A DNA stretch of 6,311 nucleotides, taken from contig WFVK01000369.1 in NCBI GenBank assembly GCA_015491705.1, positions 1 to 6,311 of the forward strand. The letters run 5' to 3'. Source of the stretch: Nitrospirota bacterium (GTDB taxonomy: Bacteria; Nitrospirota; Thermodesulfovibrionia; UBA6902). Positions within the stretch are counted from its first letter, which is position 1. Each line of letters starts with the position of its first letter. The translations under genes were made by a program, and so were the position numbers. The notes below the pieces were generated by a model that was not told the origin of the DNA, ran no database searches, and was given only the letters and a program-made list of their open reading frames with translations. Below are positions 1 to 4,403 of this stretch, piece by piece.

Positions 1-540
1 GCGGTAAAGGCCCTTGTCACCATTGCATCACCGCATGCAGGCAGTTCTCTTTCGCGGATCGGAAAGTTTCTCTCTCCTGTCGCCCCCATGCTGAGGGCCC
101 TTTTACCGGAGGAGACACGCGGCGCTGTCGCCGGTATACTGAAAAACATCCGGGAACTGCTCGACAGCGGTGCCTTGAAAGAGCTTCTGCCGGATTCGGC
201 TTTTATCACGAGTCTGAATAACCGGCCGTTAAGGGACGTACTGTGTGTATCCTTCGGCGGGACAAGCCCGACACTGCTTACCGTGTATAAATGGAAGAAA
301 AGGGACGACATGATGCACCCCGAGCCCTTGCTGACAATACCCGACTCTCTGCTCAGGGTGGTCCCCGCCTCCGCAATTCCCGAGGAACTGAAGCCCGGAA
401 GGGGTGACAGCATGGTTACTGCGGAAAGCTCCGTGCTTCCGGGGGCTTCAGCGCATTACAACCTGCATGCCAACCATATCTCCATTACCTGGCACGGTGA
501 GCTGATAAGCAAAACCATAGAGGTCCTCGAAGGGCTGTAA
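1..540 (+). CDS. Lipase/esterase-like alpha/beta hydrolase, C-terminal part (5' truncated)
   Basis: The reading frame is open from base 1 to the TAA at 538-540 (179 residues) and continues upstream, so the Met at 88 is internal and not the start. The visible part begins with VTIASPHAGS, matching the strand-turn (T-P-H-x-G-S type) that follows the nucleophile elbow in PGAP1-like and triacylglycerol lipases. The catalytic Ser (G-x-S-x-G) should lie just upstream of the window. DSAFITSLN resembles the family's conserved S-x-F-L-x-x-L-N segment. GDSMVTAESSVLPGA carries the likely catalytic Asp (codon at 406-408), and NHISITWH near the C terminus the likely catalytic His (475-477; a second His is at 493-495). 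The expected reaction is hydrolysis of an ester or acyl bond; the substrate cannot be told. No membrane segment is visible in this part. It is convergent with the propeller gene, ending 25 bp from that gene's stop, with no clear terminator hairpin between them. The fold call is fairly secure, the specificity open. Confidence 0.85.
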   Translation, partial: AVKALVTIASPHAGSSLSRIGKFLSPVAPMLRALLPEETRGAVAGILKNIRELLDSGALKELLPDSAFITSLNNRPLRDVLCVSFGGTSPTLLTVYKWKKRDDMMHPEPLLTIPDSLLRVVPASAIPEELKPGRGDSMVTAESSVLPGASAHYNLHANHISITWHGELISKTIEVLEGL

Positions 541-565
541 CACCCCCTGCACCTGAAGAATTCCC

Positions 566-2233
566 TTAATGCGGCATAAAGGGGCGGGCCAGCCTTTTTG
601 AGAGATAAGAGTTCGTCAGGGCGTCAATATCCGCTGTAAGCTCCTGGAGCCTGAGCTCATTTTCTATTCTCACCCTCGTATCCCCCGCGGGCGAAAGGAG
701 CATCTCGTACTGGAGCCTCCTCCTTTCAAAGTAGAGCCGCGTCACTTCATTCAGTATATCATCCCTTAACTGGACCATGAGCCGCGCCCTTGAATCTATG
801 GAGGTCTGGGAGCTGTTCCATATAAGGTCCCCCAGTTCCCACGTAAGAGAGACCGACCATTCCCTGTCCGTATCTTCTGTTACATCATCGTCCGCCACCT
901 CTCCCTTGTAAAAATAATCGCTGCTCTGCCAGCCCCTGTGCTTCTGATATGCAACCCTCAGGTCCGGAAGCCAGGCCCTCCTTGCAGCCGCCTTTCTCCA
1001 TTTTTCTATCTTTTCCGGCTGCACCTCCGCATATATTATGGCCGCTTCCCTTATCTCCCCTATGCTCGGCTCATGGACAAACGCAGACGACAGCTTCCTG
1101 TACTCCATGACGTTATCCGCTGGCCGGCCTACGCCGTCCCGTGCAGCACGTATTGTTTTAAACACGCCTCTTTTTGTAGCCGCAAACAGGGTGCCTGATG
1201 CCCCGCCCCCCGGCAGGGCAAGTGACAGGGAACGGACATCGGCGGATGTGAGACCGCTGTAAAGCCCCTCCCATCTTTTCTCGGTGCCCGAGTACGCGAA
1301 CACCCCCCTGCCGGTGGCTGCATACACACTGCCGTCTGACGGATCAACCGCGATATCACGTATATCACGGCTGACAAGGCCGCGGCCCGGGATCCTTTCC
1401 CATGTCAGGCCGCCGTTGCTGCTTGCAAGCAGGCCCTCTGGTGTGCCGAGATATACCCTGCCGCCGTCCGCGGGGTCAACCGCGATGACGCGGATAACTG
1501 CACCGGCCCTGATCCCGCCGGTTTCCGTTTCTTCCGCGGTGCCGCGGGGATGCCCGTCTTCTTCAGGTTCGGACACATATGTCACCAGGAGCCTCTCCCA
1601 GTCAGCACCGCTGTTGCGGCTTTTATACAGCCCGCCGTCTCCTGCGGCATAAACGGTCTGATGATCGGACGGTGAGACCGCAATGGAAGAGATCATCGTG
1701 CCGGAGGGGATGCCCCGAGCTTTTTCCCATCCGGCTCCCCCGTCGCCCGTCAGGAAGAGCCCCGAGCCTGTTCCGATGAATATTGTTCCCGGGGCCGCCG
1801 GGTCAACCGCTATGCAGAACACACCGCCCTGCACACCGCCCATGGCCGTGAAAATCCTCTCCCAGGTCTTCCCCCTGTCACGGCTTTTGTAAAGGCCGTC
1901 ACCGGCCCCCGCATAAACAATCCCCCGTGCCCCGGTTACAGCAAGTGCATTGACGGCATTTCCGGTGCCTCTGAAAGAGAGAACCTCCTCCCAGCTTTCT
2001 CCTGCGTCCGGGCTCATGTAAACAGCACTGCCCGAGGCGATATAAACCGTCCCCGGCGAACCCGGAGCGGCCGCCACTGCGAGCAGGTCCGAATCCCTGA
2101 TCCCCCTGCCTGCATCCTTCCACGCCACCGCCTGCATACCCGCTCCTGCGGATGAGACCGCCGCAAGACAACCATATGTAAAACAAACAAAAAAACAGAC
2201 AATACCTGCAAAAGAGCCGCCATGCCCCCTCAT
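566..2233 (-). CDS. Exported Asp-box (BNR/Ycf48-like) beta-propeller protein with conserved-looking C-terminal domain
   Basis: 555 residues. The ATG at 2233 is well supported: AGGAGG lies 9 nt upstream (2248-2243). Residues 8-29 form a hydrophobic signal segment, probably cut near A30; C22 follows T-Y-G, a poor lipobox, so a lipoprotein is less likely. Residues 35-360 form a propeller of about 45-70-residue repeats, each with a V-Y/I-A-x-G strand and an Asp-box S-x-D/N-x-G-x-x-W at 74-81, 117-124, 162-169, 205-212 and 271-278. A degenerate copy lies at 315-321. An acidic loop (about 221-240) interrupts the fifth blade. Such propellers (sortilin/Ycf48/BNR type) usually bind protein or glycan partners; real sialidases need an Arg triad that I cannot assign here. 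Residues about 375-555 form a different domain: EAAIIYAEVQPEKIEKW, then two strand-like stretches (LPDLRVAYQKH, EWSVSLTWELGDLIW) and long helices (480-512, 520-547). This recalls TolC-like or other outer-membrane proteins. Location is probably periplasmic or outer membrane; function unknown. Confidence 0.88.
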   Translation of the reverse strand: MRGHGGSFAGIVCFFVCFTYGCLAAVSSAGAGMQAVAWKDAGRGIRDSDLLAVAAAPGSPGTVYIASGSAVYMSPDAGESWEEVLSFRGTGNAVNALAVTGARGIVYAGAGDGLYKSRDRGKTWERIFTAMGGVQGGVFCIAVDPAAPGTIFIGTGSGLFLTGDGGAGWEKARGIPSGTMISSIAVSPSDHQTVYAAGDGGLYKSRNSGADWERLLVTYVSEPEEDGHPRGTAEETETGGIRAGAVIRVIAVDPADGGRVYLGTPEGLLASSNGGLTWERIPGRGLVSRDIRDIAVDPSDGSVYAATGRGVFAYSGTEKRWEGLYSGLTSADVRSLSLALPGGGASGTLFAATKRGVFKTIRAARDGVGRPADNVMEYRKLSSAFVHEPSIGEIREAAIIYAEVQPEKIEKWRKAAARRAWLPDLRVAYQKHRGWQSSDYFYKGEVADDDVTEDTDREWSVSLTWELGDLIWNSSQTSIDSRARLMVQLRDDILNEVTRLYFERRRLQYEMLLSPAGDTRVRIENELRLQELTADIDALTNSYLSKRLARPFMPH

Positions 2234-2242
2234 GAAAACCTT

Positions 2243-2248
2243 CCTCCT
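2243..2248 (-). promoter_or_regulatory. Strong Shine-Dalgarno site of the propeller gene
   Basis: On the minus strand the sequence AAGGAGGAA places a perfect AGGAGG 9 nt before the ATG at 2233. This fixes the start and contrasts with the weak or absent Shine-Dalgarno sites of the three + strand genes that start in this window. Confidence 0.8.
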
Positions 2249-2279
2249 TTTTGTCCGGCAATAATGATCAAAAATGAAA

Positions 2280-2365
2280 AACAGGATCAGGGAAAAAACA
2301 GACCCTGAAGGAGCTGTTAGGTTAGCATTTTTTCAGTCCCGTGTATACTGTCATTTTTAACAGCT
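2280..2365 (-). promoter_or_regulatory. Possible transcription attenuator in the propeller-gene leader
   Basis: Read on the minus strand, AGCTGTTA (2365-2358) can pair perfectly with TAACAGCT (2319-2312). The AACAG inside the second arm (2318-2314) can instead pair with CTGTT (2284-2280). That second pairing encloses a perfect 6-bp inner stem TCAGGG (2308-2303) / CCCTGA (2292-2287). The 3' side of the second structure runs directly into a T-rich tract (TTTCATTTTT, 2279-2270), as in an intrinsic terminator. The two pairings cannot coexist, which is the layout of an antiterminator/terminator switch upstream of the ATG at 2233. The sequence relations are seen directly; regulation is inferred. 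The loops are long (38 nt for the first, internal asymmetry in the second), so chance pairing in AT-rich DNA is a real alternative. Confidence 0.35.
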
Positions 2366-2493
2366 ATTATTTTTTACAGGGGACGAAAGGGGGCATCCGC
2401 CTTCACAATGCTGCTTAACCCTGCAGCGGCATAAAGTATTTTTGCAGTAAATCCGAAGAGATAGCGGAGAGACAACAATTTTCGTGCCGATGT

Positions 2494-2526
2494 GCCGCCT
2501 GATGGGGAGATTGATGTTCAGGCGGC
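2494..2526. repeat. Perfect 9-bp inverted repeat (stem-loop or operator)
   Basis: GCCGCCTGA (2494-2502) and TCAGGCGGC (2518-2526) are exact reverse complements separated by 15 nt. The stem is GC-rich and would be stable in RNA, but no T-run follows on either strand, so it is not an ordinary intrinsic terminator. It sits about 30-60 bp upstream of the predicted -10 of the lipoprotein gene. It could therefore act as a regulator-binding site, or as an RNA structure if transcription starts further upstream. Confidence 0.55.
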
Positions 2527-2555
2527 GGGTATCAAAAAAAGACGGGGGCAATCTG

Positions 2556-2564
2556 TGATACAAT
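2556..2564 (+). promoter_or_regulatory. Extended -10 promoter of the PEGA-SPOR lipoprotein gene
   Basis: TGA followed by TACAAT (2559-2564) matches an extended -10 element (TGn + TATAAT, 5 of 6). No convincing -35 is seen about 17 bp upstream, where the sequence is an A-run, which is usual for extended -10 promoters. The predicted transcription start is near 2571, giving a leader of about 30 nt before the ATG at 2601. Confidence 0.45.
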
Positions 2565-2600
2565 AAAAATAAAGCCGTATTTACCTGTAAGAGACTGCTA

Positions 2601-3452
2601 ATGCCTGAAAAGAAAAAACCTGCACTGCTGATAAGTGCATACGTCCTGGCCATCCTGCTGATTGCCGGATGTGCCTCTGTCCGGGGCCCGGTATATACGG
2701 GCAGGACGATATTCATACCTGTTAAAAGCTCTCCTGAAGGCGCTGAGGTTTTCCTGGACGGCGAATTCCAGGGCCTTACACCCGTAACCCTGCGGATTTC
2801 CTATATAAGCAGCCCCCGCGGGGACCATGATGACGAGACGCGGCAGAGGGTGCTGGAGATTAAAAAGCCGGGATACAAACCCTTCGTCCTGAATTTCTCC
2901 ATCAGGGGCAGGGAATACGAGAAAATCCCGCGGCCGGTCCCCCTGAAAAAGACGGATGATGCGGATCACGTCACCGGAAAAGACACTGCACCTGAGAAGA
3001 GACGCGGCGGGACAGAGGAATTAAAAAAGGAAATCAGCAAATACAGGAAGGCCCTGCAGGAGATAGAAAAACTCAAAACCGACATGGCCCGGCTGAAAGA
3101 GAAAAAGGCCGCGCAGAAGCAAGCCGGGGAACAGCGCAGAAGAGTGCCGGCCAAACGGGCCGTCAGTCAAAGAGTCTATACTATCCAGGCAGGCAGTTTC
3201 AGGAAAGCGGGATACGCCGGAAAACTGTTCGACTCCATAGCGCAGAAGTTAAATAAAAAAGAGCTTGCTTACCTCCGGATAGAAAAGGTGGGGGATTTTT
3301 ATTCCGTAAGGCTGGGGAAGTTCAAGGACTACAGGACAGCCAAGAAATTCCTGCAGGCGCTAAAAACGCGTCTTCCCGGGGCGATCATACTGAAGAGCTA
3401 CATCAAGCCGGACAGGATCACCAGGACTTTCAAAGATTCAGCCGCTCCCTGA
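2601..3452 (+). CDS. Lipoprotein with PEGA domain, coiled coil and C-terminal SPOR domain
   Basis: 283 residues. Lys-rich n-region, hydrophobic segment 7-22 and lipobox I-A-G-C with C24 as the lipidated residue mark a type II signal peptide; Ala at +2 (no Asp) favours outer-membrane sorting. Residues about 36-113 are a PEGA domain: SSPEGAEVFLDGEFQGLTP (43-61), then VLEIKKPGYKPF. Residues about 137-180 are Lys/Glu-rich and likely helical or coiled coil. Residues about 190-268 are a SPOR domain, with VYTIQAGSF (192-200) and FYSVRLGKFKDYRTA (233-247). SPOR domains bind glycan strands lacking stem peptides at division septa or remodelled peptidoglycan, so the inferred role is an outer-membrane-anchored, wall-binding protein in division or envelope maintenance. 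The Shine-Dalgarno site is weak (TAAGAGA, about 7 nt before ATG). It is divergent from the propeller gene. Domain calls are firm; the cellular role is inferred. Confidence 0.92.
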   Translation: MPEKKKPALLISAYVLAILLIAGCASVRGPVYTGRTIFIPVKSSPEGAEVFLDGEFQGLTPVTLRISYISSPRGDHDDETRQRVLEIKKPGYKPFVLNFSIRGREYEKIPRPVPLKKTDDADHVTGKDTAPEKRRGGTEELKKEISKYRKALQEIEKLKTDMARLKEKKAAQKQAGEQRRRVPAKRAVSQRVYTIQAGSFRKAGYAGKLFDSIAQKLNKKELAYLRIEKVGDFYSVRLGKFKDYRTAKKFLQALKTRLPGAIILKSYIKPDRITRTFKDSAAP

Positions 3453-3537
3453 ACGCCCTTAAATTCAGTATATCCTCTTCATTGTATTTCAACAGCATCT
3501 GAAGTCAAGGGATGTGTTAACCTTAACGTTGCATAAA

Positions 3538-3567
3538 CCGGCTGGAGAGCCCGCCGGCAATATTTTT
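3538..3567 (+). terminator. Probable intrinsic terminator downstream of the PEGA-SPOR gene
   Basis: CCGGC (3538-3542) pairs with GCCGG (3553-3557). After a single T-C mismatch, GG/CC extends the stem to 7 pairs closing an AGAG loop. CAA and then a short T-run (TATTTTTA, 3561-3568) follow. It lies 85 bp after the lipoprotein stop and 21 bp before the radical SAM start. If active it separates the two genes, or acts as a leader structure for the second. The T-run is short and interrupted, so strength is uncertain. Confidence 0.45.
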
Positions 3568-3588
3568 ATGCAGGTCTAAGACGAAGTG

Positions 3589-4344
3589 ATGAAAATCCGT
3601 ATCCGTGAAATCCGGGCAAAGGGCGTCCTTTCAAAAACAGGCATCCCGGGCATGAGATACTGCATAAATCCGTATGTGGGCTGTGCCCATGCGTGCAGGT
3701 ACTGCTATGCAACCTTTATGAAGAGGTTCACGGGTCACGCCGAACCGTGGGGGAGTTTTACGGACGTAAGGGTCAATGCCCCCGAGGTATTAAGGCGGCA
3801 GCTCAGGCGCGCGGAAAAAGGCAGTATCATCGTAAGCTCGGTAACCGACCCGTACCAGCCCGTGGAGGCACACTACAGGATCACGAGAAAATGCCTTGAA
3901 GTCCTTGCCCTGTATGACTTCCCTGTGGACATCCTTACCAAGTCACCGCTCATCTTAAGGGATATTGACATCATCCTGAAGATAAAGGATGCAGAGGCGG
4001 GCATAACCATAACAACGGACGATGAGAAGGCGAGAAAGATCTTCGAGCCCGGCGCGCCTCCGGTACCGGCGCGCATAGAGGCGCTGAGAAGACTCCATGA
4101 GGCGGGAATCCGGACCTATGTATTCATAGGTCCGGTCCTTCCCATGAACCCCCGGGTCCTCGCGGAACAGGCAGGGCCTTACGCAGACAGCGTGATCATC
4201 GACAGGATGAATTATACGGAGAGGACAAGGCGGCTGTACAGGCAGTACAAAATAGAAAAATGGCTCGATGAAGAATTCATCGGCGGGGTTGTATCGGAAC
4301 TCACGGACAGGCTGGGCGGAAAAGGGCATTGTGTAGTATTGTAG
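3589..4344 (+). CDS. Radical SAM protein, spore-photoproduct-lyase-like family (COG1533)
   Basis: 251 residues from the ATG at 3589. A GTG directly before it (3586) is an equally possible start, and neither has a good Shine-Dalgarno site. The radical SAM cluster motif C-x3-C-x2-C is C32-C36-C39 within NPYVGCAHACRYCYA, the typical form of this family; it binds a [4Fe-4S] cluster and S-adenosylmethionine. SSVTDPYQPVE (83-93) and the segments DILTKSPLILRD, AGITITTDD and FIGPVLPMNP are the other family landmarks along the TIM-barrel-like core. It is shorter than Bacillus spore photoproduct lyase (about 340 residues), and nothing suggests a spore former, so true DNA-photoproduct repair is not supported; many COG1533 members have unknown substrates. 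Extra cysteines are C25 just before the cluster motif, C102, and C248 four residues from the end. A short palindrome, GTTAA-CC-TTAAC (3516-3527), lies in the upstream gap. Family firm, substrate unknown. Confidence 0.92.
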   Translation: MKIRIREIRAKGVLSKTGIPGMRYCINPYVGCAHACRYCYATFMKRFTGHAEPWGSFTDVRVNAPEVLRRQLRRAEKGSIIVSSVTDPYQPVEAHYRITRKCLEVLALYDFPVDILTKSPLILRDIDIILKIKDAEAGITITTDDEKARKIFEPGAPPVPARIEALRRLHEAGIRTYVFIGPVLPMNPRVLAEQAGPYADSVIIDRMNYTERTRRLYRQYKIEKWLDEEFIGGVVSELTDRLGGKGHCVVL

Positions 4345-4368
4345 CGGGAAAACCCTGACCGGCCCGGT

Positions 4369-4396
4369 TTGACTATGCTTCCGGCAATATTATAAA
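4369..4396 (+). promoter_or_regulatory. Sigma-70-type promoter of dnaE
   Basis: TTGACT (4369-4374, 5 of 6 to TTGACA), a 16-bp spacer and TATAAA (4391-4396, 5 of 6 to TATAAT) form the best promoter in the window. A start point 6-9 bases after the -10 falls at about 4402-4405, on the dnaE ATG (4404). An inverted repeat, ACCGG-C-CCGGT (4358-4368), abuts the -35 and might be an operator; it is short and GC-only at its core. Confidence 0.6.
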
Positions 4397-4403
4397 ATTT
4401 TCC

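Larger units (their letters stand above)
2234..2600. other. Divergent intergenic region, AT-rich and rich in inverted repeats
   Basis: 367 bp separate the start of the propeller gene (- strand) from the PEGA-SPOR lipoprotein gene (+ strand). About 2250-2380 is clearly more AT-rich than the flanking genes. From left to right it holds the propeller gene's ribosome binding site, two mutually exclusive inverted repeats (2280-2318 and 2312-2365), a short 5-bp stem (GCTGC 2410-2414 / GCAGC 2423-2427), a tiny possible ORF (2490-2558), a 9-bp stem-loop (2494-2526) and an extended -10 promoter (2556-2564). I could not assign the structures to a known riboswitch class. No tRNA or long ORF of its own is present. 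The promoter of the propeller gene must also lie here, but no hexamer pair is good enough to mark. Confidence 0.7.

Noticed and set aside
88..540. Met at 88 as the start of a 150-residue protein
   Set aside because: The frame is open to base 1, and the residues before 88 (VTIASPHAGS) are conserved in lipase-type hydrolases, so the gene begins upstream of the window.
578..600. AAAGG...CCTTT pairing followed by T's as a terminator for the upstream hydrolase gene
   Set aside because: The stem is only 5 bp with a poor interior, and it lies inside the 3' end of the convergent coding sequence; too weak to annotate.
566..2233. Sialidase (neuraminidase) activity suggested by the Asp-box repeats
   Set aside because: Asp-boxes occur in many non-enzymatic propellers. 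The Arg triad and other sialidase active-site residues cannot be assigned, and the C-terminal domain does not fit.
2357..2716. 119-codon minus-strand frame spanning the intergenic region, with a Cys-rich C-terminal stretch
   Set aside because: It starts inside the lipoprotein gene on the opposite strand, shows no ribosome binding site or domain, and overlaps the repeat-rich regulatory region. Treated as a shadow.
4350..4370. AAACC...GGTTT pairing after the radical SAM stop as a terminator
   Set aside because: A 5-bp AT-edged stem with an 11-nt loop and no T-run beyond the arm itself; it overlaps the better-supported dnaE promoter.
4374..4385. 12-base identity (TATGCTTCCGGC) with the spacer region of the E. 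coli lac promoter
   Set aside because: Flanking bases differ, the surrounding genes are chromosomal and there is no vector sequence, so it looks like coincidence and not cloning contamination.
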